Shown: positions 15,804-24,197 of the stretch, in pieces | Layout of the letters: every line of letters begins with the position of its first letter | How positions within the stretch are numbered: position 1 is the stretch's first letter | Source of the DNA: JAWLHU01 sp041690255 | Lineage (GTDB): Bacteria; Bacillota; Sulfobacillia; Symbiobacteriales; Symbiobacteriaceae | Length of the DNA: 64,000 bases | Assembly: GCA_041690255.1 (NCBI GenBank) | Contig: JAWLHU010000018.1 | Coordinates: forward strand, 1-64,000 | Reading direction: 5' to 3' | Position numbers and translations under genes: made by a program | Notes under the pieces: model-generated | Told to the model about the DNA's origin: nothing | What the model saw: the letters and a program-made list of their open reading frames with translations, nothing else | Database searches by the model: none

Positions 15804-17408
15804 ATGAGGCGTTTCGCAGCGCTGCTGCTTACAGCCCTGGTGCTGCTTACCGGGTGTAGCACGGGAAAGCAGCCGACCGAGACAGAGCCGGCGAAGACCG
15901 AGGCCCCGAAGACCGAGCAGCCGGCCCCAACCGTCCCGGAGCCCGAGCCAGTGGGTGACCCGGCCTCCCTGGCCCTCATGCCGGTGCCGGAACAGCCAGC
16001 CCAATACGGCCTGAGCGATGGCCCCCAGGCCAGCGAGTGGTATATCCGCGACGGCGAGCGACTGATCGGCGCCTACAACGGCAACCCCTACGTGACATGG
16101 TTCATCCTGCCGCAGGGCATCTACCGCATGGACCCCAAGGGGACCACCCTCCTCCGCTACCTCCCGCGGGATCTGAAGGATGGCCTCGCCTGGAAGCAGC
16201 AGAGCGGCGATGCGGAGGTCTGGTTCTCCCTGCACTCCGCCACCCGCTCGACACCCACCGGTCCGGATGCCCTTCAGTGGGAACTGACCGTGCTAAATCG
16301 GGGCGAGCGGACCCTCTTCCGCTTCTTACCAGGCGGGGGAATCACCTGGGTCGCCTCGGAGAACCTGGCCAAGCCGACGGAGAGCTTTACAAAGCAACGG
16401 CTCATCGGCGGTCAGCAACCCTCCGTCTCCAAGGAGCAGATGCTCGCCGCCGCTGCGACCCGGCCTGCCGGTGCGCTGCCGGAGGTGACCGAGGTAAGCC
16501 CCGCCGAGTTCGACCGAGCCCTGAGAGCCATGCAGGCGGCGCACGGCGTGACCGTGACCGAGATCGACCTGGACGGCGACGGTACGAAGGAACGGATTGA
16601 GGCGGTGCTCGACCAGTGGTCGGCGATCCCGCCCCATCTGTACAACAGCGACGGGAACGAGATCGAGTACGCCTTCCACGGGCAGTTGCCACCCGGCGTG
16701 CAGAACCGGCTTCAGATCGTCAATATCCCCGGCATAAAGGTCCCCACCTTGCTCTACGAGGCGGCGGCGGAGCCAGCGGGTTTTCACAGCATCGGCTTCA
16801 AGTGGTATACCGGGCAGGGGGTGAGCGAGGCCTGGGGCTGGGCGCCCAAGACAACGATCGCCTGGGGCAGCGACGCCCGGATCGAGGCGGATGGCCGAAT
16901 CGCCATCATCGCCCCGGCAGCGAAGATGGCCGGCTACACCTGGACCCGGTGGTTCCGGCTGGACCCATCGACCACGCCGAACTCCGCCTTCACGGCCACC
17001 TTCGTCGGGGAAGAGATGAAGGCCGGCCCCTACCCAGCCGAACCAGCCGAACTGCTGACCGCCGCCATGATCGCCCACTGGTACAAGCAGAAGGATGACT
17101 TCGCCCGCTTCGTGCCCGATGCAGTGGTCCGGGCCAAGATCGAGGCCGCGAAGATCGACCGGCCCATGTACTACCCGATTCCCGCGCAGTTGGGCAAGAT
17201 CACCTACAAGCCGAACCAGGTTGGCAGCGAAGATCCGATGATCGAGAGTACTCCCCTCGCTGCCGACGGCTCCACCGGCTTCATGATCGTCAATCAGGAG
17301 TACGAGGGCGGCACGACGTGGACCGGCCAGGTGCGCTTCGGTAAGGCGGAAGATGGTAGGTGGATCATAAACGACTTCGTGGTGGAAAAGCAGAGTTGGA
17401 ACTATTAG
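15804..17408 (+). CDS. Secreted lipoprotein of unknown function
   Basis: A 534-residue lipoprotein I do not recognise. The N-terminus 'MRRFAALLLTALVLLTGCST' ends in a lipobox cysteine. A low-complexity linker of about 35 residues rich in Pro, Thr, Glu and Lys follows, typical of cell-surface spacers. 'DLDGDGTKERIEAVLDQ' in the middle resembles calcium-binding VCBS/FG-GAP-type loops. The C-terminus ('TTWTGQVRFGKAEDGRWIINDFVVE') looks like a small beta domain. An AAGGAG site precedes the ATG at 15804. It is transcribed alone between two terminators. Confidence 0.8.
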   Translation: MRRFAALLLTALVLLTGCSTGKQPTETEPAKTEAPKTEQPAPTVPEPEPVGDPASLALMPVPEQPAQYGLSDGPQASEWYIRDGERLIGAYNGNPYVTWFILPQGIYRMDPKGTTLLRYLPRDLKDGLAWKQQSGDAEVWFSLHSATRSTPTGPDALQWELTVLNRGERTLFRFLPGGGITWVASENLAKPTESFTKQRLIGGQQPSVSKEQMLAAAATRPAGALPEVTEVSPAEFDRALRAMQAAHGVTVTEIDLDGDGTKERIEAVLDQWSAIPPHLYNSDGNEIEYAFHGQLPPGVQNRLQIVNIPGIKVPTLLYEAAAEPAGFHSIGFKWYTGQGVSEAWGWAPKTTIAWGSDARIEADGRIAIIAPAAKMAGYTWTRWFRLDPSTTPNSAFTATFVGEEMKAGPYPAEPAELLTAAMIAHWYKQKDDFARFVPDAVVRAKIEAAKIDRPMYYPIPAQLGKITYKPNQVGSEDPMIESTPLAADGSTGFMIVNQEYEGGTTWTGQVRFGKAEDGRWIINDFVVEKQSWNY

Positions 17409-17417
17409 ATTGACCCA

Positions 17418-17445
17418 GGGAGGGCCTTGACCGGCCCTCCCTCTG
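17418..17445 (+). terminator. Terminator after lipoprotein gene
   Basis: GGGAGGGCC (17418-17426) pairs with GGCCCTCCC (17433-17441) ten bases past the stop codon. The T-tract is poor. Confidence 0.6.
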
Positions 17446-17512
17446 GCCTATTGCCCCAGCCCGGCCAGCACCCTACACTCATGAGGAAGTGACTGGCAAG
17501 GAGGCCCGGCTC

Positions 17513-18988
17513 ATGCAACGGCTCACGCTACTCGTCCTCTTCTTTCTCGCGACCGTCCTCCCCATACCCGTCCACGCCGCCACTGGCGACCCCCTCGCCT
17601 CCGCTATGGACAAAGCCGTCCCCGAACTGCTCGCCGCCTACGATGTGCCCGGCCTCACCGTCGCCTACATTCAGGATGGCGAAGTCGTCTGGACCAAAGG
17701 CTACGGCTTCGCGGACACCGACCGCCAGACCCCGATGACCGCCGATCATATCCTCCAACACGGGTCGAACGGCAAGGTGATCACCACCTGGGCCGTCCTG
17801 AAGCTTGTGGAGGAGGGCAAGGTGGACCTGGATGCCCCGGCCCAGCAGTACATAAAGCGTTGGCAGGTCCCCGAATCCCCGAACTCCCCCCGGATCACGG
17901 TGCGGATGCTCCTGATCCACACCTCCGGCCTGGAGCCGGGCAGCTACCTCCCCCGGGACCCCCGCTTCCCTCCGGTCAGCCTTCTCGACTCGCTGAACGG
18001 GCGGAACTACGGTTCCGGCCCCGTCCGCGAGGCCTACGAACCGGGCAGCTCCTTCCACTACTCCGGTGCCGGCTTCGCCGTGGCGCAGTTGCTGGTGGAA
18101 GAGGTGACCGGTGAGTCGTTCGAGGCCTATACCCGGCGGGTGATCTTCGAGCCCCTGGGCATGACCAGCGCCGCCTGGCACTGGACGCCGGATCTGATCG
18201 CCAGGGCCGCCGTCCCGTACGATATCAAGGGCCGGCCCCTGCCCTACTACGACCTGAGCGAGGCAGCGGTCGGCAGTGAGATGATGACCGCCGCCGACTT
18301 CGCCCGCTTTGTGGCAGCCACCGTGGAAGGGCCGAATGGAGAGCCCCCCGGGCGTGGGGTCCTAAAACCCGAAACGCTTCAACTGGCGACGACCGCGCAA
18401 CCGGGCACCCCGAGCATGGGCCTGGGCTACGGCATCGACCACTTGCAGAACGGCAAGCGCTTCCTCATGCACCGGGGCGCCAACCCGGGCTGGCAGGCCG
18501 TCTTCGCCCTGCAGCCCGAGAGCAGGGGCGGCTTTGTGGCCGCAGCCAACTCCGACCGGGCCGATCGCATGATGGTCGAGCTCGTAGACGTCTGGTCCCG
18601 GGCCACCGAGGCCACGCCCCTCCCTCTCCCCGCCGGCTGGACCCGGGACGCAGCCGACCCCTGGCTCCCCCTGCGACAGATCCTGATCGGCCTGACAGCC
18701 GTCCTGGGCAGCGGCCTCGGGCTTGCTGCCTACCGGGTCTGGCGGCAGGTCAGGCAGGGCACCCGCCGCTGGGGTTGGTCGGGGGGCGCCACGGCCCGGG
18801 CTTTGCTGAGCGTGACGGGGGTGGGGCTCTGGGTTATCTACTTCCACTCGCATCTCCCGATCCCGTGGCCTCCCGCCTGGCTCTTTGTGCACTGGCCGGT
18901 GGAGGTCCGCTGGGTAACGCTGGCCGTCGCAGGCTGGGGCGCCCTTGGCGTCTTCTCGGCAGGCTGGCGCAGGCGATCGGTCCGGTAG
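17513..18988 (+). CDS. Serine hydrolase, beta-lactamase class C / PBP4* family, with membrane tail
   Basis: A 491-residue secreted serine hydrolase. A signal peptide ('LTLLVLFFLATVLPIPVHAA') is followed by a class-C-type fold. The SxxK motif is in 'HGSNGKVIT', the YxN-like motif reads 'YSGAGFAVAQLL', and the third motif is 'MHRGAN' (HRG in place of KTG), common in esterase-like members. About 120 C-terminal residues carry three hydrophobic segments, so the enzyme is probably tethered outside the cell. AGGAGG lies 8 bases before the ATG at 17513. The true substrate may be an ester, a D-amino peptide or a beta-lactam. Confidence 0.88.
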   Translation: MQRLTLLVLFFLATVLPIPVHAATGDPLASAMDKAVPELLAAYDVPGLTVAYIQDGEVVWTKGYGFADTDRQTPMTADHILQHGSNGKVITTWAVLKLVEEGKVDLDAPAQQYIKRWQVPESPNSPRITVRMLLIHTSGLEPGSYLPRDPRFPPVSLLDSLNGRNYGSGPVREAYEPGSSFHYSGAGFAVAQLLVEEVTGESFEAYTRRVIFEPLGMTSAAWHWTPDLIARAAVPYDIKGRPLPYYDLSEAAVGSEMMTAADFARFVAATVEGPNGEPPGRGVLKPETLQLATTAQPGTPSMGLGYGIDHLQNGKRFLMHRGANPGWQAVFALQPESRGGFVAAANSDRADRMMVELVDVWSRATEATPLPLPAGWTRDAADPWLPLRQILIGLTAVLGSGLGLAAYRVWRQVRQGTRRWGWSGGATARALLSVTGVGLWVIYFHSHLPIPWPPAWLFVHWPVEVRWVTLAVAGWGALGVFSAGWRRRSVR

Positions 18989-18993
18989 CAGAA

Positions 18994-19033
18994 AGCGACC
19001 CCGGCGGGCCAGACTGGCCTCTCCGGGGTCGCT
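18994..19033. terminator. Bidirectional terminator between convergent genes
   Basis: AGCGACCCCGG (18994-19004) and CCGGGGTCGCT (19023-19033) form a perfect 11-bp stem between the serine hydrolase and the convergent YceI gene. Confidence 0.75.
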
Positions 19034-19046
19034 CTATCTCCGGGGC

Positions 19047-19736
19047 CTAGCCCCGCTTCGCCACGAAGGCGACGTTCAGCTTGACCATCTCATCGACACG
19101 GATCCGGCCGGCCACGTTGGGCGGCTCGATCTCGAAGAGCGCCATGTCGAACTCGACCGAGGCGTCCAGCTTCAGGGTGTCACCCTCCAGCTTCGCCTTG
19201 GCGTCCCAGACCAGCGGCTTCTCCACCCCGTGGATCCTGGCGACCCCCTTCAGCTTGAAGGTGGCCTCCTGGCCGTTGCTCAGGTCGATCGCACCGCCCT
19301 CGACCCCTTCGACCGTAAACTCGGCGGTCTTGTACTTGTCCGTCTCGATCGCCCGGCTCTTCAACTGCCGGTCACGCATGCCCTGGTCGGTCTTCAGGGT
19401 CGTGACATCGACCACGACGGTCGACGGCTTGAAGGTGCCGTTCTCCACCACCAGGTTGCCCGTGATCGCCGAGGTCTTACCGATCGCTGTCACGTTGAGC
19501 GCATCGACCAGGAAGACCTCCTTCACCTCGAACGAGGTGCTGGACTCCCCGGCCACAATGGCATAGGTGCTTTCCGGATTGCCCGGCGCAGCGGTCGCCG
19601 GCGTGCTCTCAGCAGGCTTGGTGGTCTCGCCGGTCACCGGCGTCGTCTCGTTGCCCTTCTTCTCCCCTGCCCCACAGCCGCTGACGATCAACGTCAGGCT
19701 GAGCAGGACCGCCCCCAAAACGGTCGCACGCTTCAT
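19047..19736 (-). CDS. YceI-family lipoprotein
   Basis: A 229-residue lipoprotein: signal 'LLSLTLIVSGCGAG' with lipobox cysteine, a Thr/Pro-rich linker to about residue 55, then a YceI domain. The domain begins 'STYAIVAGESSTSFEVKE' and contains 'VDVTTLKTDQGMRDRQLKS', typical of this lipocalin-like fold, which binds isoprenoid-type lipids in characterised members. The ligand here is unknown. Start at 19736 with GGGGGA upstream. The next gene upstream, YajQ, is in the same direction with only 27 bp between them, so the two may be co-transcribed. Confidence 0.9.
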   Translation of the reverse strand: MKRATVLGAVLLSLTLIVSGCGAGEKKGNETTPVTGETTKPAESTPATAAPGNPESTYAIVAGESSTSFEVKEVFLVDALNVTAIGKTSAITGNLVVENGTFKPSTVVVDVTTLKTDQGMRDRQLKSRAIETDKYKTAEFTVEGVEGGAIDLSNGQEATFKLKGVARIHGVEKPLVWDAKAKLEGDTLKLDASVEFDMALFEIEPPNVAGRIRVDEMVKLNVAFVAKRG

Positions 19737-19763
19737 CTGCCATCCCCCACTATGCTTTATGGT

Positions 19764-20258
19764 CTACCGGTAGTTGATGAACTGGAGCTCCAGATCGAAA
19801 TCCTTCCCCCGCAGGAGTTGGATGACGGCCTGCAGATCATCCTTCTTGGCCCCGGAGACGCGGATCTCATCGCCCCGGATCTCTGCCTTCACCTTCAGCT
19901 TGGCGTCGCGGATCGCCCCCGTGATCTGCTTGGCCTTCTCCTGGGCAATGCCCTGCTTCAGGGTGATCACCTGGCGCACGGTGCCGCCGGCGGCGTCCTC
20001 CATCTTGCCGTACTCCAGCGCCTTCAGGGAGACACCCCGCTTGACCAGCTTCCCCTGAAGAATGTCGATCACGTTCTTCAGCTTCATCTCGTCATCGCCG
20101 ATCACCGTGACTTCGCCCTTCTTCTCATCCAGTGCGATGGATGACTTGGAGCCCCGGAAGTCGAACCGGGTCTCCATCTCCTTCGTCGACTGGTTGATGG
20201 CGTTGACAACCTCCGCCATGTTCACCTTGGAGACGATGTCGAACGAGAAATCCGCCAT
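19764..20258 (-). CDS. yajQ: YajQ-family nucleotide-binding protein
   Basis: A 164-residue protein matching the YajQ family along its full length: 'SFDIVSKVNMAEVVNAINQS', 'RFDFRGSKSSI', and the C-terminal 'SGAKKDDLQAVIQLLRGKD ... LQFINYR'. The fold is a duplicated ferredoxin-like domain. Members bind RNA or nucleotides, and some proteobacterial ones bind c-di-GMP; whether this one does is untested. That possibility matters because this window also has a c-di-GMP enzyme and a c-di-GMP riboswitch. GGTGGAG lies before the ATG. Confidence 0.92.
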   Translation of the reverse strand: MADFSFDIVSKVNMAEVVNAINQSTKEMETRFDFRGSKSSIALDEKKGEVTVIGDDEMKLKNVIDILQGKLVKRGVSLKALEYGKMEDAAGGTVRQVITLKQGIAQEKAKQITGAIRDAKLKVKAEIRGDEIRVSGAKKDDLQAVIQLLRGKDFDLELQFINYR

Positions 20259-20310
20259 AGACTCTCCACCTTTTCAGGATTTCATACCATAGCATCATAG
20301 CACAACCTGG

Positions 20311-21300
20311 CTACGCTCTTCCATCGGGTGGCGAATGGAGTGGTTGTCCGAATTCGGGCAATTCTCCAGGGACCAGTTGATGGATGGGCTGCGCATCCCC
20401 AAGCTCCAGCTCCGGCTCCTGCACGGCCGGGTTGATGTGGACCAGGGTGTTCCGGGTCTCCGGCACCGCCCGCATGACCGCCTCCTTCACCCGCTTGGCA
20501 ATCCGGTGCCCGTCCGCGACGCTCAGGCCGGCGTTCACGCCTACTTTGCAATCGACGTAAATGCTTGGACCGAAGATACGGGCCTTCACCTCATGCAGGA
20601 CAAGGACTCCGGGCGTGGCCGTAATCGCCTGCTCGATCCGCCCCATGACCGCCGGATCGGGTGCGCGATCCATAAGGTCCCGGACCGACTGCCAGTAGAG
20701 TCCTAACCCCATGCGGATGATCAGGCCGGAGACGAGCAGCCCCATGGCCGGATCGAGGATGGGCAGACCGAAACGACCACCCAGGGCGCCGATCAGGGCG
20801 GCGAAGGAGGCGAGGACATCGGTCCGCTGATTGGCCGCATCGGCCAGGAGCGCCTGGCTGCCCACCCGTCGCCCAAGCCGGACCAGGAAGCGGGCGAGCC
20901 CCTCCTTGATCAGGATCGAGCCGGCGGTCACCCAGGCTGCGATCACCGCCACCGGCTCACCACCGCCGCCCAGCGCTCGAATGGCGCCGATGCCGGTCAG
21001 AACGCCTGTCAGCGTGACGAGAATGCCGACGATCTTGGCCGCGACCGGCTCGGCCTTCTCATGGCCGTAGGGATGATCCAGATCGGGCGGCCGGGCAGCG
21101 ATCCGGCTGCCCCCGAGCACAACAAGGGTCGCGAGGATATCGGTGCCGGAGTTCGCGGCATCGGCCAGGACGGCGGTGGAGCCGGAGAGGAAACCGGCAG
21201 CGCCCCGGGCGACGGTCAGCGCCACGTTCAGACCGATCGTAAGCACGCCAGCCCGGTTGATCAGCCACTGCCGGTCTTCGTGGGTCGGTTTCGCAGGCAC
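20311..21300 (-). CDS. Cation diffusion facilitator transporter
   Basis: A 329-residue CDF-family metal exporter (zinc, iron, manganese or cobalt class). Membrane-helix metal motifs are 'LADAANSGTDI' and 'LLADAANQRTDV', and 'DLDHPYGHEKAEPVAA' between helices is diagnostic. The cytoplasmic C-terminal domain ('VLVLHEVKARIFGPSIYVDC ... TLVHINP') is the usual metal-sensing dimerisation domain. The GTG at 21300 is chosen because AAGGAGG lies 10 bases upstream; an ATG at 21378 would add 26 residues without a site. In both helix motifs the usual HxxxD or DxxxD reads D-x3-N and D-x3-N-x3-D, so metal preference cannot be assigned. Confidence 0.88.
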   Translation of the reverse strand: MPAKPTHEDRQWLINRAGVLTIGLNVALTVARGAAGFLSGSTAVLADAANSGTDILATLVVLGGSRIAARPPDLDHPYGHEKAEPVAAKIVGILVTLTGVLTGIGAIRALGGGGEPVAVIAAWVTAGSILIKEGLARFLVRLGRRVGSQALLADAANQRTDVLASFAALIGALGGRFGLPILDPAMGLLVSGLIIRMGLGLYWQSVRDLMDRAPDPAVMGRIEQAITATPGVLVLHEVKARIFGPSIYVDCKVGVNAGLSVADGHRIAKRVKEAVMRAVPETRNTLVHINPAVQEPELELGDAQPIHQLVPGELPEFGQPLHSPPDGRA

Positions 21301-21430
21301 CCTCGGGTCGCCTCCTTGCAGGTTGGGTCTTGCGCGCCCTAGTATGCCCCGCTCCGCAGGTGAGAAAAGGGTTTCCATCTGGTCCGTGTCGAACTTCCCT
21401 AGCAAAACTGGTCGGTAAGGAGTCATGCCT

Positions 21431-22489
21431 ATGAACTGCCAGCACTGTGGCAAGGCCCTGCCCGAGGGTGCTCACCGCTTCTGTCCCTGGTGTGGAAAGG
21501 AGCAGACCTTCATCCCCGCCGATGCCCAGCAGCAGATGTCACATGCTGCCGCTGAGGCGAAGAAGATGGCGACCACGGTGGCCGGGGAGGTCGGGCGGGC
21601 GCTGAACGATCCGCGGCTCCGGGGGGCGATCCCCGGTCGCTCCCTCAGCATCGCCGGGCTGGCGGTCATGGGCGCAGCCATCCTGCTCTCGGTCATCCCC
21701 CTGAAGTGGTTCCCGGGCGTCGGCCTGGGCTGGTCGATCATCATGCTGCTGGGCGGTACGCTGGTCGCAGCGATCGAGCTGCGGAACACAGGGGTCCGTG
21801 TGAGCGGGTTTGAACAGATCCCCGCCAACCTGATGCACCCGCTCCTCCCCCCGGTCTTCGCCGGCCTGGTCGCGGTGCACGCCTTCCTGGAGTTCTCCCT
21901 GCGAATCACGCCGATCCTGTGGGTGGGAGCAGCCGTCCTCCTGGTCTACGACCAGCTTCAGAAGGCGAAGCAGGCACCCGACTCCTTTGGCCGCTACTTC
22001 GATCTCCGGCTGGCCTGGTACGGCTACCGGAAGTATATCCTGGTCGGAGCGGCGCTCTGTCTGCTCTCGCTCTTCTTCACCTGGTCCTCCCAGTCCAGCC
22101 GGTGGGCCGGCGGCTTCACCTCCCGCTACTCCTCCTACTACGGTGGCTACGTCAGCGACTGGGATTACCTGAAGTACTACTACCCCGGGTGGGAGCTGTC
22201 GGGCCGTGCCATGGGCCTCTCCTTCTTCGCTGTAACCGCCCTGCTGTCGCTGGTGGGCTGGTCTGCCTACCGGGGCAACGGTACGGTGCCGGGCTGGTTC
22301 AACCACTTGGGCGCCGGCCTGGCCGGGATCGCCGCCCTCTTTCTGCTGGTCAACTTTGAGGTGAAGTTCGGCGAGTTGATCTTCGTGCTGGGGCTGGGGC
22401 TGATCGGTCTGGCGATCAGCATGATCTACCAGGGCAAGCATACCGGCGAGTACGACCTGGATCATCTCATGGGGAAGGTCCGCAAATAG
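21431..22489 (+). CDS. Zinc-ribbon membrane protein of unknown function
   Basis: A 352-residue protein with an N-terminal zinc ribbon (CQHC ... CPWC, residues 3-24), a short helical linker, and about eight hydrophobic segments. One extracellular or loop region is rich in Tyr and Ser ('RYSSYYGGYVSDWDYLKYYY'). The second of two nearby ATGs (21431) is chosen because AAGGAG is 8 bases upstream; the first ATG would leave only 2. Zinc-ribbon-plus-membrane proteins are common in Firmicutes and mostly uncharacterised. The gene is divergent from the CDF metal exporter and ends in its own terminator. Confidence 0.82.
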   Translation: MNCQHCGKALPEGAHRFCPWCGKEQTFIPADAQQQMSHAAAEAKKMATTVAGEVGRALNDPRLRGAIPGRSLSIAGLAVMGAAILLSVIPLKWFPGVGLGWSIIMLLGGTLVAAIELRNTGVRVSGFEQIPANLMHPLLPPVFAGLVAVHAFLEFSLRITPILWVGAAVLLVYDQLQKAKQAPDSFGRYFDLRLAWYGYRKYILVGAALCLLSLFFTWSSQSSRWAGGFTSRYSSYYGGYVSDWDYLKYYYPGWELSGRAMGLSFFAVTALLSLVGWSAYRGNGTVPGWFNHLGAGLAGIAALFLLVNFEVKFGELIFVLGLGLIGLAISMIYQGKHTGEYDLDHLMGKVRK

Positions 22490-22495
22490 CGCTCA

Positions 22496-22524
22496 AAGGA
22501 CCGGGGAGAGCCCCCGGTCCTTCT
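22496..22524 (+). terminator. Terminator after zinc-ribbon protein gene
   Basis: AAGGACCGGGG pairs with CCCCGGTCCTT just past the stop, followed by TTCTAT. It lies between convergent genes. Confidence 0.75.
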
Positions 22525-22554
22525 ATGTGGCATGGGTCAGGGCCCGGCCCATCG

Positions 22555-23754
22555 TCACATCATCCGCAGCGCCTGATCCAGGTCCCCGATCAGGTCGATC
22601 GGATCCTCCAGGCCGCAGTGGATCCGGACCAGGCCCGGGTTGGACCACTCGGACTCGGGCTTCTCCCGCATCTGCGAGATCAACGGCAGCATCATGAGCG
22701 ACTCGTGGCCGCCCCAGGAGACGCCAAGGCCGAAGTAGCGAATCGCGTTGGTGAAGCGCTTGATCTGCTCCACGTTCCGGGTGTCCAGCTCGAAGGAGAG
22801 GAGGCTGGAGGCCCCCTCCGTCTGCCGCTGGGCCAACTCATACTGCGGGTGGGACGGATGGCCCGGGTAGTAGATCCGGGCGACCCGATCATGCTTCGCC
22901 AGGAAATCGGCGACCTGACCGGCGCTCTGCTGGTGCTGCTTCATGCGAATCGGGAGGGTGCGCAGCCCCCGGGCGATCAGCCAGGCCTCGAACGGCCCGA
23001 TGATCCCGCCGAGCAGCAGGAACTCATCGGTGGTCAGCTTCTGGAGCAGCTCCTTGCGGCCGACGACCGCGCCGGCGACCACATCGGAATGGCCGCCGAG
23101 GAACTTGGTGGCCGAGTAGACCGAGAGATCGATCCCCAGCTCCAGCGGCTTCTGGAGCAGCATGGTCGAGTAAGAGTTGTCGATCACGGTCTTGATCCCG
23201 TGCCGCTTCGCCAGGGCGGAGAGGGCGGCCAGGTCCTGCAACTGCATGACGAATGAGGAGGGCGATTCGAGGTAGAAGAGGGTCGTGTTGGGCTGGATCG
23301 CTGCCTCCCACTCGGCGACATCGGTACCATCGATAAAGGTGGTCGTGACGCCGAAGCGGGTCAGGTAGCGGCTGAGGAGGTTGTAGGCGGGGCCGTATAC
23401 CGACCGGATCGAGACGACGTGATCACCGGCCTTGACGCAGGTCAGGATCGCCGCGGAGATCGCAGCCATGCCGGAGCCGAAGAGGCGGCAGAAGTCGGCA
23501 CCCTCCAGGGCGGCGATCTTCTCCTCGGTCACCCGCACCGTCGGGTTGGTTCCCCGGGTGTAGATCGCATGGGTCTCGGGGTGGGCGAACGCCTCCTCCA
23601 ACTCCTCGAAGCTCTCGAAGACGAAGGTCGAGGTCTCGAAGATAGGCGGCGATGCGGCACCGAGGAAGCGGAAGGGATCATCTCCGGCGTGGGCGGCGAG
23701 GGTTGCGGTGCGGTGGCTGTGTGGACGGCGCTTACCTGAGTCTAGCTGCGACAA
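22555..23754 (-). CDS. Trans-sulfuration PLP enzyme (Cys/Met metabolism family)
   Basis: A 399-residue PLP enzyme of the cystathionine gamma-synthase / gamma-lyase / methionine gamma-lyase family. 'YTRGTNPTVRVTEEKIAALEGA' and 'VYSATKFLGGHSDVVAG' (PLP lysine in SATK) are diagnostic, and the C-terminal 'FGLGVSWGGHESLMMLPL' matches the substrate-carboxylate region. Start is TTG at 23754 with GAGAGG 8 bases upstream. Which reaction it performs (gamma-synthase, gamma-lyase, or O-acetylhomoserine sulfhydrylase) cannot be settled. The 159-bp leader holds some hairpin potential but no riboswitch I can recognise. Confidence 0.9.
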   Translation of the reverse strand: MSQLDSGKRRPHSHRTATLAAHAGDDPFRFLGAASPPIFETSTFVFESFEELEEAFAHPETHAIYTRGTNPTVRVTEEKIAALEGADFCRLFGSGMAAISAAILTCVKAGDHVVSIRSVYGPAYNLLSRYLTRFGVTTTFIDGTDVAEWEAAIQPNTTLFYLESPSSFVMQLQDLAALSALAKRHGIKTVIDNSYSTMLLQKPLELGIDLSVYSATKFLGGHSDVVAGAVVGRKELLQKLTTDEFLLLGGIIGPFEAWLIARGLRTLPIRMKQHQQSAGQVADFLAKHDRVARIYYPGHPSHPQYELAQRQTEGASSLLSFELDTRNVEQIKRFTNAIRYFGLGVSWGGHESLMMLPLISQMREKPESEWSNPGLVRIHCGLEDPIDLIGDLDQALRMM

Positions 23755-23913
23755 ACGGATCGCCTCTCTCTTGCGGAATGTCAGCCCCCATGCAGGTGGG
23801 CTGCTGCTTCGGGCTCGCTCTCGACAAGAGAAGAGTTACACACCGGAGACGATTCTTCCTATCAACTGGGCACGATATATCACGGCTCCAGTAGGAAGGG
23901 AGGTCGGGACAGC

Positions 23914-24099
23914 ATGCCTATGAACCTGCCGCCGGAGGTCAGGGAGAAGTTCGACGAGTGGGAGAAACGGCAGCTTTATAACCCGATGGAGACGGAGCGG
24001 GTGGAGGGAAACCTGCGGATGACGAAGATCCGCCGGACGATTCCCATTACCGCCCATTACTACTCCAACTTCAACGGGCGGGAACAGCCCAACCGGTAG
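23914..24099 (+). CDS. Small hypothetical protein (61 aa)
   Basis: A short charged protein (MPMNLPPEVREKFDEWEKRQ and onward) that I do not recognise. It is predicted soluble, mostly helical at first, then with a basic 'MTKIRRTIPITAHYY' stretch. GGGAGG lies 10 bases upstream and a terminator follows at once, so it is very likely a real gene. A second ATG at 23920 is possible. The next gene downstream is the HEAAH-motif protein. Confidence 0.65.
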   Translation: MPMNLPPEVREKFDEWEKRQLYNPMETERVEGNLRMTKIRRTIPITAHYYSNFNGREQPNR

Positions 24100-24108
24100 G
24101 AGTCGAGG

Positions 24109-24139
24109 GGAGGTCGTGGCGCCAGGCGTCACGACCTCC
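24109..24139 (+). terminator. Terminator after small hypothetical gene
   Basis: GGAGGTCGTG and CACGACCTCC form a 10-bp stem followed by GTTCTTT. Confidence 0.75.
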
Positions 24140-24197
24140 GTTCTTTGCGTGCGTCACCGTCGATCCGGCTGCATAGGTTGGGGCTGAGGTGGTCTGC

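Noticed and set aside
23755..23913. Possible SAM riboswitch before the trans-sulfuration gene
   Set aside because: Hairpins are present, but I cannot find the conserved SAM-I core; sequence resemblance stops at a short GAGAG segment.
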